This document shows positions 9,266 through 18,879 of a DNA stretch of 45,113 bases, piece by piece (position 1 is the first letter of the stretch; every line of letters begins with the position of its first letter). The notes beneath the pieces were generated by a model. That model was not told the origin of the DNA. It was given only the letters and a program-made list of their open reading frames with translations, and ran no database searches. The stretch lies in assembly GCF_000772535.1 (NCBI RefSeq), contig NZ_JSUM01000017.1:1-45113 (forward strand). Direction: 5' to 3'. Source of the DNA: Chelonobacter oris (GTDB lineage Bacteria; Pseudomonadota; Gammaproteobacteria; Enterobacterales; Pasteurellaceae). Made by a program: the position numbers and the translations under genes.

Positions 9266-9297
9266 CGGCTTAAAAAATAAGCCGTTAAATTTTTTAT
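9266..9297 (+). terminator. Intrinsic terminator after rdgC and its micro-gene
   Basis: CGGCTTA and TAAGCCG pair over 7 bases with an AAAAA loop, followed by TTAAATTTTTT. A standard Rho-independent terminator. Confidence 0.8.
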
Positions 9298-9306
9298 AAA
9301 AAAATA

Positions 9307-9349
9307 ATGACATTAATCACATTTCTTATAAACCGTTTTACGCTATACT
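9307..9349 (+). promoter_or_regulatory. Promoter with FNR-like box before the DUF2892 gene
   Basis: TATACT at 9344-9349 is a good -10 element. ATGAC-ATTA-ATCAC at 9307-9320 resembles the FNR site TTGAT-N4-ATCAA and is centred about 42 bases before the predicted start, the class II activation position. No good -35 is present, as expected of an activator-dependent promoter. Anaerobic activation is an inference. Confidence 0.45.
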
Positions 9350-9399
9350 CAGCGCACTTTTTTATTTTCACCGTTAAAATAACGCGTTAAAGGTTGATT

Positions 9400-9627
9400 A
9401 TGGCATATTGGCAATTGGTCAATTTGATTCGAGGACTGTCTATCTTGCTTTCCCTGTTGTTAGGGTTGGACAACAGTCCGCTGTTTGTCAGTTCGCTTTG
9501 GTTATTACTCAGTCTGGTCACCGGTTTGAACATGGTGACCAGCGGCTTGATCGGCTTTTGCTCATGTAGCTATCTGATTGCAAAATTGGGCATAAAACCG
9601 CCCGTCTCAAAAAATTGTTCCGATTAG
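9400..9627 (+). CDS. Small DUF2892-type inner-membrane protein
   Basis: 75 residues from ATG 9400 (AAAGG six bases upstream; an earlier TTG is less likely). Two hydrophobic helices (about residues 9-25 and 29-48) are followed by GLIGFCSCSYLIAKLGI, which matches the C-terminal pattern of the DUF2892 / YgaP-like transmembrane domain (TGFCP...LG). In YgaP this domain is joined to a rhodanese; here it stands alone. Function unknown. An FNR-like promoter upstream suggests oxygen-dependent expression. It is convergent with mutS, 38 bases away, with no clear terminator between. Confidence 0.7.
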   Translation: MAYWQLVNLIRGLSILLSLLLGLDNSPLFVSSLWLLLSLVTGLNMVTSGLIGFCSCSYLIAKLGIKPPVSKNCSD

Positions 9628-9665
9628 CCGTGGCGGCAGCGCTCAATTTGCGCAACTGTGACGGG

Positions 9666-12269
9666 TTATGCTTTGACCAGCGTTTTCAACTGATACAAAT
9701 AAGTCAATGCCTGTTTCGGGGTCAAATCGTCCGGATCAAGCTGTTGCAGCATTTGCCAAACCGCACTTTTTCCTTCGTCTTCTTCCACCAGCGGCAACGC
9801 CGCCTGTACCTGATTCAATTCGCGCAATTGTTGTAATTTTTGATCACCGCTTTGTTGCGAAAGCCGTTCCAATTGACTGAGTTTCTGTTTCGCCAGTTTT
9901 AACACCGCTTTCGGCACGCCGGCCAGTGCCGCCACCGCCAAGCCGTAGCTTTTACTGGCCGCACCGTCTTGTACCGAATGCATAAAAGCAATGGTATCAT
10001 TGTGTTCCAGTGCATCCAAATGTACGTTGAACACGCCCTCGAACTGCTGCGGCAGCACCGTCAATTCAAAATAGTGGGTGGCAAACAGAGTGAGTGAACC
10101 CAGCTTGTTCGCCAGCCATTCGGCACACGCCCACGCCAATGCTAATCCGTCGTAGGTTGATGTGCCGCGCCCGATTTCATCAATCAGCACCAAACTTTTT
10201 TCCTCGGCTTGATGCAGAATATTCGCCATTTCGGTCATCTCCACCATAAACGTGGAACGGCCGGAAGCCAAATCATCAGATGCGCCGATACGGGTAAAAA
10301 TTCGATCAATCGGCCCGATTACCGCACTTTCCGCCGGTACGAAACTGCCGATATACGCCATCAGCACGATCAGCGCCGTTTGGCGCATATAGGTACTTTT
10401 ACCCCCCATATTCGGCCCGGTTACAATCAAAAGATGGCGCTGTCGGTTGAGCTGCAACGGGTTGGCGATAAACGGATCATGCATAACCTGTTCTACGACA
10501 GGGTGGCGTCCGTGGCGGATATCAATGCCGATCGTCTCGCTAAATGTCGGGCGGCTGTAATTCAGCGTTTGCGCCCGTTCCGCCAGATTGGCGAAGACAT
10601 CGAGCTGCGCCAGCGTCAGCGCCGCCAGTTGTAGCGCCGCCAATTGCGGCAACAAGCGTTCAAACAGTTCATCATACAGCTGTTTTTCCAATGCCAGCGC
10701 AGCGCCTTTGGCTTTCAGCACTTTGTCTTCATACGTTTTCAATTCGGGAATAATATAACGTTCGGCATTTTTCAGAGTTTGACGGCGGACATAGTGAATC
10801 GGTGCACGATCCGCCTGTCCGCGGCTGATTTGAATGTAATAACCGTGTACCGCATTAAAGCCGATTTTCAAGGTGTCGATGCCGGTCGCCTGCCGTTCGC
10901 GCATCTCCAGTTCCTCTAAAAAACGGGTAGCACCGACGGACAGTTCACGCCATTCGTCCAATTCGGCATGATAACCTTCGGCAATCACGCCGCCGTCACG
11001 AATCAATAGCGGAGGCGTTTCAACCAGTGCATTTTGCAACAATTCGCATAAGGCGGAAAAATCGTCAATCAGCCGGCAAAGTGCGGTTAACGGTGCCGTT
11101 CGGCTTTGCAGTAAGTTGTTTTTTAACAGCGGAATCTGTTCAAGTGCGGTGCGCAATCGGGTTAAATCGCGCGGTCGTGCCGAACGCAGCGCCACACGCG
11201 CCAAAATTCGCTCCATATCACCGATTTGGCGCAGCAACGGTTGCAGATCGGCAACCATATCGTGCTGTAAAATCGCTTGAATGGCGGTTTGCCGTTGTTG
11301 AATCTGCCGCACATCGCAAATCGGTTGGTGAATCCAGCGCTTCAGCAATCGGCTGCCCATTGGGGTCACACAGTGATCCAATATCCATGCCAGCGTATAT
11401 TCGGTGCCGCCCGCCAGATTTTGCGTCAGCTCCAGATTACGGCGGGTCGCCGCATCCAAGATGATAAAATCACTGTTTTGCACCAAACTGATCGCATTGA
11501 TATGCGGAAGTGCGGTTCGCTGGGTTTCGCGGGCATAATGCAGCAAACAACCGGCGGCACACAGTCCGAGGGTGGCGTTTTCCACCCCAAAAGCGTTGAG
11601 ATTCTGCGTGCCGAATTGGCGGTTTAGCAGTTGACGTGCGGTATTGAGTTCGAATTCCCAAATCGGACGGCGGCGCAGACTACGGCAATGTTCCAAGATC
11701 GCCGTGTCGGCAAATTCTTCGTCATACAGCAGCTCGGCGATCGACATCCGCTGCAATTCGGCTTGTAGGGTGGTTTTGTCGTCATGTTCGCTGATTTGGA
11801 AACGACCGGACGCCATATCCAGCGTTGCCAATGCAAATCGTGTTTTACTTTGATAAACTGCCGCAATCAGGTTGTCTTGCCGTTCCGGTAAAAGCGCTTC
11901 ATCACTGACCGTACCTGGCGTGACAATCCGCACCACTTGCCGCTCTACAGGGCCTTTACCGCTTGACGGATCGCCGACCTGTTCGCAAATCGCCACCGAT
12001 TCGCCCAGTCGCACCAGTTTTGCCAAATAGCCTTCGACCGCATGGTACGGCACACCGGCCATCGGAATCGGCTGTCCGGCGGAACTGCCGCGCTTGGTCA
12101 GCGAAATATCCAGCAGCTGCGCCGCTCTTTTGGCATCGTCATAAAACAGTTCATAAAAATCCCCCATTCGGTAAAACAGCAAAATATCGGGATTTTCAGC
12201 TTTCAGGCGCAGATATTGCTGCATCATCGGCGTGTGGTCGGAAAAATGGCGGTCACATGAATCTGTCAT
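9666..12269 (-). CDS. mutS: DNA mismatch repair protein MutS
   Basis: Mismatch-recognising ATPase that starts methyl-directed repair together with MutL and MutH. 867 residues from the preferred start [14 protein letters not shown] (E. coli 853). The frame is open 19 codons further upstream, but that part ([16 protein letters not shown]) looks like leader sequence and is not family-like. The mismatch-contact motif GDFYE is at residues 36-40. The connector, lever and clamp domains follow, then Walker [10 protein letters not shown], the signature [16 protein letters not shown], Walker [15 protein letters not shown] and the C-terminal helix-turn-helix/dimer region. It is divergent from recA and rich in uptake signals (five exact copies). 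Confidence 0.97.
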   Translation of the reverse strand: MTDSCDRHFSDHTPMMQQYLRLKAENPDILLFYRMGDFYELFYDDAKRAAQLLDISLTKRGSSAGQPIPMAGVPYHAVEGYLAKLVRLGESVAICEQVGDPSSGKGPVERQVVRIVTPGTVSDEALLPERQDNLIAAVYQSKTRFALATLDMASGRFQISEHDDKTTLQAELQRMSIAELLYDEEFADTAILEHCRSLRRRPIWEFELNTARQLLNRQFGTQNLNAFGVENATLGLCAAGCLLHYARETQRTALPHINAISLVQNSDFIILDAATRRNLELTQNLAGGTEYTLAWILDHCVTPMGSRLLKRWIHQPICDVRQIQQRQTAIQAILQHDMVADLQPLLRQIGDMERILARVALRSARPRDLTRLRTALEQIPLLKNNLLQSRTAPLTALCRLIDDFSALCELLQNALVETPPLLIRDGGVIAEGYHAELDEWRELSVGATRFLEELEMRERQATGIDTLKIGFNAVHGYYIQISRGQADRAPIHYVRRQTLKNAERYIIPELKTYEDKVLKAKGAALALEKQLYDELFERLLPQLAALQLAALTLAQLDVFANLAERAQTLNYSRPTFSETIGIDIRHGRHPVVEQVMHDPFIANPLQLNRQRHLLIVTGPNMGGKSTYMRQTALIVLMAYIGSFVPAESAVIGPIDRIFTRIGASDDLASGRSTFMVEMTEMANILHQAEEKSLVLIDEIGRGTSTYDGLALAWACAEWLANKLGSLTLFATHYFELTVLPQQFEGVFNVHLDALEHNDTIAFMHSVQDGAASKSYGLAVAALAGVPKAVLKLAKQKLSQLERLSQQSGDQKLQQLRELNQVQAALPLVEEDEGKSAVWQMLQQLDPDDLTPKQALTYLYQLKTLVKA

Positions 12270-12418
12270 CGGGCTACCTAACGGATAAAAAAGAAAAATG
12301 ATACTGAATCCCCCGATGATGATCAATCGCTTCCGTGCGAAAGCGGTGTAAAGTGCGGTTTAAATTTTCAGGTTGCGGAATCCGCCACACGATCTTGTTA
12401 AAAAGATCAAAATTTCAC

Positions 12419-12446
12419 TTGATACTGTATAACCATACAGTATAAT
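12419..12446 (+). promoter_or_regulatory. recA promoter
   Basis: TTGATA at 12419-12424 and TATAAT at 12441-12446 with a 16-base spacer. The spacer is exactly filled by the LexA box, so repressor binding would block RNA polymerase directly. Confidence 0.85.
12425..12440. promoter_or_regulatory. LexA (SOS) box of recA
   Basis: CTGTATAACCATACAG is a perfect CTGT-N8-ACAG palindrome-type SOS box, as in E. coli-type LexA regulons. It shows that this organism has a LexA-controlled SOS response including recA. Confidence 0.9.
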
Positions 12447-12492
12447 AAGCAGCAATTCTTGGGAAGAAATCGTGTTTAAGCAGGGGATTAAA

Positions 12493-13542
12493 ATGGACGA
12501 TAATAAACAAAAAGCATTGGCTGCGGCATTGGGGCAAATTGAAAAACAATTCGGCAAGGGATCGATCATGAAATTGGGCGATACCCAGACGTTGGATATC
12601 GATTCTATTTCTACCGGCTCCCTCGGGCTTGATGTGGCGTTGGGAATCGGCGGTTTGCCGATGGGGCGTATTGTCGAAATTTTCGGACCGGAATCGTCCG
12701 GTAAAACCACGTTGACGCTGTCGGTTATCGCACAAGCGCAAAAAGCCGGCAAAACCTGTGCATTTATCGACGCCGAACATGCGCTGGATCCGATTTACGC
12801 CGCCAAACTGGGGGTCGATGTCAAGGAATTACTGGTTTCACAGCCGGACAACGGCGAACAGGCGCTGGAAATTTGTGACGCCTTGGTGCGTTCCGGTGCG
12901 GTGGAAGTGATTATTGTCGATTCCGTCGCGGCATTAACGCCGAAAGCGGAAATTGAAGGCGATATGGGCGATTCCCATATGGGATTACAAGCCCGTTTGA
13001 TGTCGCAAGCCCTGCGTAAACTGACCGGCCATATTAAAACTGCGAACTGTCTAGTGGTGTTTATCAACCAGATCCGTATGAAAATCGGGGTGATGTTCGG
13101 TAATCCGGAAACCACCACCGGCGGCAATGCCCTGAAATTCTATGCTTCGGTGCGCCTCGATATTCGCCGTACCGGCGGTGTCAAAGACGGTGAGGAAATC
13201 ATCGGCAGCGAAACCCGGGTTAAAGTGGTTAAAAATAAAGTGGCTGCACCTTTCCGTCAGGCTGAATTCCAAATTATGTACGGGGAAGGCATTTCTAAAC
13301 TCGGCGAACTGATCGAATTGGGAGTAAAACATAAACTGGTTGAAAAATCCGGTGCATGGTATGCCTATAACGGCAGCAAAATCGGGCAGGGGCGTGCCAA
13401 TGCGATGAAATGGCTGACTGAAAATCCGGATACGGCAAATGAATTGGAAAATAAGCTGCGCACCGAATTGCTGGCACACCCGGAACAAGCGCTGATCGCC
13501 GATATTAACACTGAAGATGACGGGTTCGAAGCGGAAGCATAA
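12493..13542 (+). CDS. recA: Recombinase RecA
   Basis: Forms nucleoprotein filaments on single-stranded DNA, carries out strand exchange, and acts as the co-protease that triggers LexA self-cleavage. 349 residues from [20 protein letters not shown]; this ATG has AGGGGAT upstream and matches the family start, so an earlier in-frame ATG at 12472 is discarded. Walker A GPESSGKT is at residues 65-72; the Walker [11 protein letters not shown], the L1/L2 loop regions and the MAW-type motif are intact. The acidic tail [11 protein letters not shown] is present. LexA control is evident upstream; recX follows after a hairpin. Confidence 0.98.
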   Translation: MDDNKQKALAAALGQIEKQFGKGSIMKLGDTQTLDIDSISTGSLGLDVALGIGGLPMGRIVEIFGPESSGKTTLTLSVIAQAQKAGKTCAFIDAEHALDPIYAAKLGVDVKELLVSQPDNGEQALEICDALVRSGAVEVIIVDSVAALTPKAEIEGDMGDSHMGLQARLMSQALRKLTGHIKTANCLVVFINQIRMKIGVMFGNPETTTGGNALKFYASVRLDIRRTGGVKDGEEIIGSETRVKVVKNKVAAPFRQAEFQIMYGEGISKLGELIELGVKHKLVEKSGAWYAYNGSKIGQGRANAMKWLTENPDTANELENKLRTELLAHPEQALIADINTEDDGFEAEA

Positions 13543-13578
13543 CCGTCAGCCGACGGCATTAAAATTCAGTATTGGAGT

Positions 13579-13611
13579 CAAGTGCGGTCGGTGAAACCGC
13601 ACTTGCTTTTT
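13579..13611 (+). terminator. Terminator/attenuator between recA and recX made of paired uptake signals
   Basis: CAAGTGCGGT (13579-13588) and ACCGCACTTG (13596-13605) form a perfect 10-base-pair stem with a 7-base loop, then CTTTTT. Two oppositely oriented uptake signals build the stem, a common arrangement in Haemophilus-like genomes. It should reduce recX relative to recA. Confidence 0.85.
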
Positions 13612-13635
13612 ATCGGCATAACATATACTCGTTTT

Positions 13636-14085
13636 ATGAATAGAATCGCTTTGAGTTATCTTCTCACGCTATTGGCACGGCGTGATTACAGTGCCATGGA
13701 AATTCGTTATAAAATGGCGGAGAAAGCCTTTTCTGCGGAAGATATCGAACAGGTGTTGTTGCATTGTCAACAACAGGGCTGGCAGAGCGACCGGCGCTTC
13801 TGTGAAAGCTATCTGTCGTCGCGCAGCCGCAAAGGTTACGGACCGACACGAATCCGGCAGGAACTGCAACAAAAAGGGATTGAAAATCCGCTTATCCATG
13901 AACAGTTGCAGCAATGCGATCTTGATTGGTTCGCACTTGCCGAGACAACATTTCATAAAAAATACTCTGAAATGACAGGGCGGGAATGGACGCCCGCCCT
14001 GCAACAAAAAGCGTGGCGCTTTATGTTGAGCCGCGGCTTTAACCCCGATCATTTCAGCCACTTGATCAATGCTGAGCCGGATTAA
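13636..14085 (+). CDS. recX: RecA regulatory protein RecX
   Basis: Small cytoplasmic protein that caps and limits RecA filaments. 149 residues from ATG 13636 (MNRIALSYLLTLLARRDYSA). An in-frame ATG at 13582 lies inside the terminator stem and is rejected. Typical RecX helical repeats are visible: ALSYLLTLLARRDYSAMEIRYKM, SDRRFCESYLSSRSRKGYGPTRI-type sequence with KGYGP, and KAWRFMLSRGF near the end. Located 93 bases behind recA and likely expressed by read-through past the uptake-signal terminator. Confidence 0.93.
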   Translation: MNRIALSYLLTLLARRDYSAMEIRYKMAEKAFSAEDIEQVLLHCQQQGWQSDRRFCESYLSSRSRKGYGPTRIRQELQQKGIENPLIHEQLQQCDLDWFALAETTFHKKYSEMTGREWTPALQQKAWRFMLSRGFNPDHFSHLINAEPD

Positions 14086-14107
14086 AAAATATTGGCTATT
14101 TTTTAAT
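14081..14107 (+). terminator. A+T hairpin after recX
   Basis: ATTAAAAAAT and ATTTTTTAAT form a 10-base-pair A+T stem around a 7-base loop, beginning within the last recX codons. A weak intrinsic terminator is likely, given the T-rich 3' arm. Confidence 0.5.
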
Positions 14108-14211
14108 CTTTCGGTTGCAGCTTCCCTCACTTTGTGGCTAAATAGACAGACGCATCTAATGCTTTTCTTTTCAAATAGTTAGAATATTTCTTATAGCTTA
14201 ACGGATTAACT

Positions 14212-14706
14212 ATGATTAGTATTGAAAAATATAATGTTACGCATTTCGACAGCTTGCTGGATTACCAGCTGGATTCCGAACAGGCAAGATATGTCCGACA
14301 ACCCTGGCAGTGGTTTGAAGGACATACCTTACTGCTTGATATCGGCATGACCGCCGTCACGATTTTACAAGATCGGCTTGCAGTCGGTTTTTTTATTCTG
14401 GATCGCGGCGCAGAAAAATTAGCCTACACCAACAATCATCAGGCCATTTTACTGCGCTCTTTTTCAATTAATCCGCAATATCAAGGTATGGGAATCGCCA
14501 CTGCCGCACTGCAAGCGCCGATTATTGATTCTTTCGTCTATAACCTTTCGCCGAAATACAACGAAATTGTCTTGGCGGTCAACCCGTTGAACCAACGAGC
14601 CTATCAGCTTTATTTGCGCAGTGGATTCCAAGCCGCCGGGCGGGTGATTATCAATACCCGCGGCGCACATTCGATTCTACAACGTCGGATCGGTGAGAAC
14701 GTCTAA
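14212..14706 (+). CDS. GNAT-family N-acetyltransferase
   Basis: 164 residues with the GNAT fold pattern. The acetyl-CoA pyrophosphate-binding motif is visible as INPQYQGMGIATAAL at about residues 84-98, followed by the motif B region LAVNPLNQRAYQLYLRSGFQ, where NxxAxxLYxxxGF is typical of acetyltransferases. The acceptor substrate (amine, peptide or antibiotic) cannot be told. The gene stands alone between recX and yheS; its stop codon overlaps the convergent yheS end by four bases. Confidence 0.85.
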   Translation: MISIEKYNVTHFDSLLDYQLDSEQARYVRQPWQWFEGHTLLLDIGMTAVTILQDRLAVGFFILDRGAEKLAYTNNHQAILLRSFSINPQYQGMGIATAALQAPIIDSFVYNLSPKYNEIVLAVNPLNQRAYQLYLRSGFQAAGRVIINTRGAHSILQRRIGENV

Positions 14707-16604
14707 CGCGATATTTCCTCTAGCAATTGTTGTGCGTCCAGCCACTCGGATTCGGTTTGTTCCAATTGCTTTTTAAGTGTTACTTGCTCTGTCAGTAACT
14801 CGGTTAAGCGCATTTTGTTTTGTTCGTTGTAAAGTGCGGTGTCGCCAAGCAAGGTTTCAATTTCGCTTAATTGTGCTCCGTATTTGTCCAGCCGGCTTTC
14901 CAACTGCTGAATTTGCTTTCGCAGCGGCGCCGTTCGTTGACGCAACTCCGCTTCCAGCCGTTTCTGTTCTTTACGATTGACTGTGCTTTCCGCTTTTTCT
15001 TGAGTTTGATTTTCTGTTGCCGTCGGGTTTTGATTGGCGCTGTCACCGAGCCATTTTTGATAATCATCCAAATCGCCGTTGAAATCCTCAACGCAGTGAT
15101 CATGTACCAGATAAAAATCATTAACGGTATTGCGAAGTAAATGGCGATCATGCGATACCACCACCAATGAGCCTTGATAATCGACCAACGCTTCGGTCAG
15201 TGCCTGCCGCATATCCAAATCCAGATGGTTGGTCGGTTCGTCCAGCAACAGCAGATTTGGACGTTGCCAGACGATCAGCGCCAATACCAGGCGGGCTTTC
15301 TCGCCGCCGGAAAAACTGTCGACGACTTGTTTGACCTTATCACCGTGAAAGGCAAAACCGCCGAGATAATCCCGCAGCTGTTGCTCTGTTTGTTGTGGTG
15401 CTAACCGCGCTAAATGCCAAAGTGCGGTTTCATCGGCGCGCAAGGTATCCAGTTGATGCTGGGCAAAATAACCGAGTTGCACCCCTTTCGCCAGCTGCAC
15501 CTTGCCGTTTTGCGGAAGAATTTCGCCCGCTAACAGTTTGATCAGCGTCGATTTTCCGGCGCCGTTACGCCCAAGCAACCCGATACGAGATCCCGGTACT
15601 AAATTCAGTTTCACCGATTTCAAGACTGTTTTTTCACCGTAACCGGCACTGACTTTTTCCATGCTGAGGATCGGATTCGGCAGTGAAATCGGCGGGCGAA
15701 ATTCAAATTTGAACGGATTATCGACATAAGCCGGGGCGATCAGTTCCATACGCTCCAACGCACGAATACGGCTCTGCGCCTGCTTTGCTTTGCTGGCTTT
15801 GGCACGGAAACGATCGATATAACTTTGTAAATGTTCCACTTTCTGTTGCTGTTGGCGGAATAAGGCATTTTGCTGTGCCAACTTGGTAGCGCGCTGTACT
15901 TCGAATGATGAATAATCGCCGCTGTATTCGTTTAGTTGTTGTTGTTCGATATGCAAAATTTTACCGACGACCGGATCCAAAAAATCACGGTCGTGTGAAA
16001 TCAGAATCAGTGTGCCCTGATAACGGCTTAACCAGCGTTCCAGCCAAATGACCGCATCTAAATCCAAATGGTTGGTCGGTTCATCCAACAACAGCAAATC
16101 GGAACGGCAGATCAGCGCCTGTGCCAAATTCAGTCGCATCCGCCAGCCGCCGGAAAAGGATTTGACCGCACTTTGCAACTGTTCGTTTTCAAAGCCTAGC
16201 CCATGCAGCAAGGTGGCGGCGCGCGATTGAATCGTCCAAGCGTCAATGGTATCCAGTTTGGCGTGCAGCAGTGCGATTTGATTGCCGTCATTGTCGGCAT
16301 CAGCCTGTTTCAGCTCGTTCATCAGCTGAATATAGTCGCGATCGCCCTGAATGACATAATCCAGTGCGCTGATGTCTAATGCCGGCGTTTCCTGATTAAC
16401 CCATGCCAGTGACCAGCCGGACGGAAATTTGACCTCGCCGCCCTCGCTGCTCATTTCCCCTTTCAATAATGCCAACAGGGAAGACTTGCCGCAGCCGTTT
16501 TTGCCGACCAGACCGACTTTTTGTCCCGGGTTAATGCTGGCATTGGCGTGTTCCAATAAGGTGGTCAGTCCACGTTTTAATGTCAAGTCACTAAAAAAGA
16601 TCAT
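14703..16604 (-). CDS. yheS: ABC-F family ATPase YheS
   Basis: Soluble tandem ABC ATPase without membrane segments, a member of the ABC-F translation-factor family that binds the ribosomal E site. 633 residues, very similar along its length to E. coli YheS (637). First domain: Walker A GKNGCGKS at 34-41, signature SFSGGWRMRL, Walker B LLLDEPTNHLDL. The linker (about 235-300) is rich in Gln/Arg/Lys. Second domain: GRNGAGKS, SFSGGEKARL and a second LLLDEPTNHLDL. The C-terminal charged coiled coil is at about 520-633. No clear Shine-Dalgarno precedes the ATG, only an A-rich leader. Divergent from the MarC-family gene. Confidence 0.93.
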   Translation of the reverse strand: MIFFSDLTLKRGLTTLLEHANASINPGQKVGLVGKNGCGKSSLLALLKGEMSSEGGEVKFPSGWSLAWVNQETPALDISALDYVIQGDRDYIQLMNELKQADADNDGNQIALLHAKLDTIDAWTIQSRAATLLHGLGFENEQLQSAVKSFSGGWRMRLNLAQALICRSDLLLLDEPTNHLDLDAVIWLERWLSRYQGTLILISHDRDFLDPVVGKILHIEQQQLNEYSGDYSSFEVQRATKLAQQNALFRQQQQKVEHLQSYIDRFRAKASKAKQAQSRIRALERMELIAPAYVDNPFKFEFRPPISLPNPILSMEKVSAGYGEKTVLKSVKLNLVPGSRIGLLGRNGAGKSTLIKLLAGEILPQNGKVQLAKGVQLGYFAQHQLDTLRADETALWHLARLAPQQTEQQLRDYLGGFAFHGDKVKQVVDSFSGGEKARLVLALIVWQRPNLLLLDEPTNHLDLDMRQALTEALVDYQGSLVVVSHDRHLLRNTVNDFYLVHDHCVEDFNGDLDDYQKWLGDSANQNPTATENQTQEKAESTVNRKEQKRLEAELRQRTAPLRKQIQQLESRLDKYGAQLSEIETLLGDTALYNEQNKMRLTELLTEQVTLKKQLEQTESEWLDAQQLLEEISR

Positions 16605-16673
16605 TTTTAATTTTATTTTGTTAATAAATTATTGCACAATGATAACATAACTCTTTAGTATTCAGGACGAATA

Positions 16674-17291
16674 ATGTTTGACTCTCTGATTGTACAATTT
16701 GTGGTACTGTGGGCGGTTATCGATCCTATCGGTTCGGTGCCGGTTTACTTAGCCAAAACCATCGGCTTGCCCGTTGAAGCCCGTCATCGGATTGCACGGA
16801 ATGCAACCCTGATTTCCGCCGGTATTCTGGTCTTTTTTCTGGTCGCCGGACAACTGTTGTTGGAAGCGATGCAGATTCCGCTTACGGCGTTCCAAACCGC
16901 AGGGGGGCTGGTATTGCTGCTGTTCGCACTGACCATGATTTTCGGTGAGGGGAAACCGAGTGAAGAAATGCGCTTGCCGTCCAATTTGAATGAAATTGCG
17001 GTTTACCCGCTTGCGGTTCCTTCCATTGCTTCGCCCGGTGCAATGATGGCAATCGTGTTGCTGACCGACAATCACCGTTTTAACTTCGGCGAACAAATGT
17101 TAACCACACTGATTATGCTGATCATTTTATTGATTACCTACTTACTGTTCATTGCCGCCAACCGTATCCAACGGATTATCGGCACCACCGGGGCGGCGAT
17201 CATCAGTCGGGTGATGGGGCTGATTCTGGCGGCGGTTGCCATCAATAATATTCTGGTCGGGGTACGTGACTTCTTTATGTATGTGAAATGA
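16674..17291 (+). CDS. MarC/YhgN-family inner-membrane protein
   Basis: 205 residues with six predicted membrane helices. The N-terminal VLWAVIDPIGSVPVYLAKT, the centre YPLAVPSIASPGAMMAIVLL and the C-terminal VMGLILAAVAINNILVGVR match the MarC/UPF0056 family (E. coli YhgN, YchE, MarC). The function of the family is not established; the old link of MarC to multidrug resistance was not upheld. Preceded by AGGA. Single gene, divergent from yheS. Confidence 0.85.
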   Translation: MFDSLIVQFVVLWAVIDPIGSVPVYLAKTIGLPVEARHRIARNATLISAGILVFFLVAGQLLLEAMQIPLTAFQTAGGLVLLLFALTMIFGEGKPSEEMRLPSNLNEIAVYPLAVPSIASPGAMMAIVLLTDNHRFNFGEQMLTTLIMLIILLITYLLFIAANRIQRIIGTTGAAIISRVMGLILAAVAINNILVGVRDFFMYVK

Positions 17292-17503
17292 CTTTCTCCG
17301 GCTGATGTTTCAAAAGCCTGACACCCCGATCCGTCGTGCCGCTTTTCGGCGGCATAATTGCCCGCCTGATAACCGCAAAACTTCATTTGACCTTATACCG
17401 CACTTTCGGTAATCTCAGAACGTATGATTTTTATTTTTCCGTATAAAAATTATGACAATATCCGTTTTATTTTTTACACTTGGTTTATCAATAGAGGTTT
17501 GTC

Positions 17504-18829
17504 GTGTCCGGTGCAGTTGCAGAACAATCGTTATATAGTAATAAGCGGGCGCACCGTGCGGCGTTGAGCAGTTTTATCGGGGCTGTGGTCGACTGGTATG
17601 ATTTCCTGCTGTACGGCATTGTGGCGGCATTGGTGTTTAACCATCAGTTTTTTCCGAATATCAGCCCGGCGATGGGGACATTGGCGGCATTTGCCACTTT
17701 CGGAATCGGTTTTCTGTTTCGTCCGTTGGGCGGGATTGTATTCGGCCATTTCGGTGATCGGATCGGGCGCAAGAAAATGCTGGTGCTGACGGTTTTCTTA
17801 ATGGGCGGCTCCACCGTGTTAATCGGCCTGCTGCCGAATTTCGCCAGTATAGGCTGGGCGGCGCCGGTGCTTTTGGTGGTTTTACGTGCCGTCCAGGGGT
17901 TTGCTGTCGGCGGGGAATGGGGCGGCGCGGCATTAATGGCGGTAGAAAGCGCACCGCCGGGCAAAAAAGCCTTTTATAGCAGCGGCGTACAAATCGGTTA
18001 CGGTGTCGGTTTAATGTTGGCGACCGGCAGTGTTTCCCTGATTATTCATATCTTCGGCAACGAGGCATTTCATCAATGGGCATGGCGTATTCCGTTTGTC
18101 GCCAGCGTCATTTTGCTGTCGGCGGCACTATGGATTCGGCGCCACCAACAAGAATCGACCGAATTCGAACAAACTGTGGTGAAAAGCGGGCGGCAGATAC
18201 AACGTATGCCGATTATCGAAGCGGTCAGCCGTCATCCGAAAGCCTTTCTGTATATTATCGCCTTGCGTTTTGCCGAGCTGCTGACCATGTATCTGGTCAC
18301 GAACTTTGCCTTGAATTATTCGACTACCCGATTGGGCATGTCGAGCAGTGTGTTTTTGAATATCGGCTTGATGGTCGGCGCCATCAGCTGTTTCACCATT
18401 CCGTTGTTTGCCCGCCTTGCCGATCGTTACGCCCGTCATAAATCAGGGTATCGCATCATGTGTATCGGCGGCGGTATTATCGGTGCGTTAAGTGCGGTTC
18501 CGTTCTTTTTGGCGATGGAGCAAGGCAATGTATTTTGGATCTACTTATGTGCGATTTTATTGGCTAATATCGCACACGACATGGTTGTCAGCGTACACCA
18601 ACCGTTGTTTACCGAATTTTTCGGTACCGCCTACCGCTACAGTGGCGCCGGAGTCGGTTATCAGGTTGCCAGCATTGTCGGCGGCGGGTTCACGCCGTTT
18701 ATTGCCGCCGCATTGGTGACTTGGTATGACGGTGCCTGGTATCCGGTTGCAGCCTACTTAATCGTCGGCTGTCTGCTGACCGCACTTGCGGCGTTAAGTA
18801 TGCAGGGCAGTAACCGCCATCAGCCTTAA
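17504..18829 (+). CDS. MHS-family (metabolite:H+ symporter) MFS transporter
   Basis: 441 residues, 12 membrane helices, ShiA/YhjE/ProP-like. Family marks are the N-terminal SSFIGAVVDWYDFLLYG, the loop GHFGDRIGRKKMLVLTVFLMG with the conserved GxxxDRxGRK motif, and RAVQGFAVGGEWGGAALMAVE. The start is GTG at 17504 with AGAGG seven bases upstream. The substrate of such transporters ranges over shikimate, dicarboxylates, alpha-ketoglutarate and osmolytes, and neighbours give no hint. Convergent with the autotransporter gene. Confidence 0.88.
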   Translation: MSGAVAEQSLYSNKRAHRAALSSFIGAVVDWYDFLLYGIVAALVFNHQFFPNISPAMGTLAAFATFGIGFLFRPLGGIVFGHFGDRIGRKKMLVLTVFLMGGSTVLIGLLPNFASIGWAAPVLLVVLRAVQGFAVGGEWGGAALMAVESAPPGKKAFYSSGVQIGYGVGLMLATGSVSLIIHIFGNEAFHQWAWRIPFVASVILLSAALWIRRHQQESTEFEQTVVKSGRQIQRMPIIEAVSRHPKAFLYIIALRFAELLTMYLVTNFALNYSTTRLGMSSSVFLNIGLMVGAISCFTIPLFARLADRYARHKSGYRIMCIGGGIIGALSAVPFFLAMEQGNVFWIYLCAILLANIAHDMVVSVHQPLFTEFFGTAYRYSGAGVGYQVASIVGGGFTPFIAAALVTWYDGAWYPVAAYLIVGCLLTALAALSMQGSNRHQP

Positions 18830-18834
18830 ATTAA

Positions 18835-18861
18835 ATGCACGTTATTAATAATAACGTGCAT
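18835..18861. terminator. Perfect hairpin between convergent MHS transporter and autotransporter genes
   Basis: ATGCACGTTATT and AATAACGTGCAT pair over 12 bases with a 3-base loop. Placed between two convergent stops; a bidirectional terminator is likely although T-runs are short on both sides. Confidence 0.65.
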
Positions 18862-18879
18862 ATGCTTTATCAAAGATGG

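Noticed and set aside
12391-12409. GATCTT...AAGATC stem between mutS and recA as a regulatory hairpin
   Set aside because: Only six base pairs, no T-run, and just upstream of the recA -35; likely chance.
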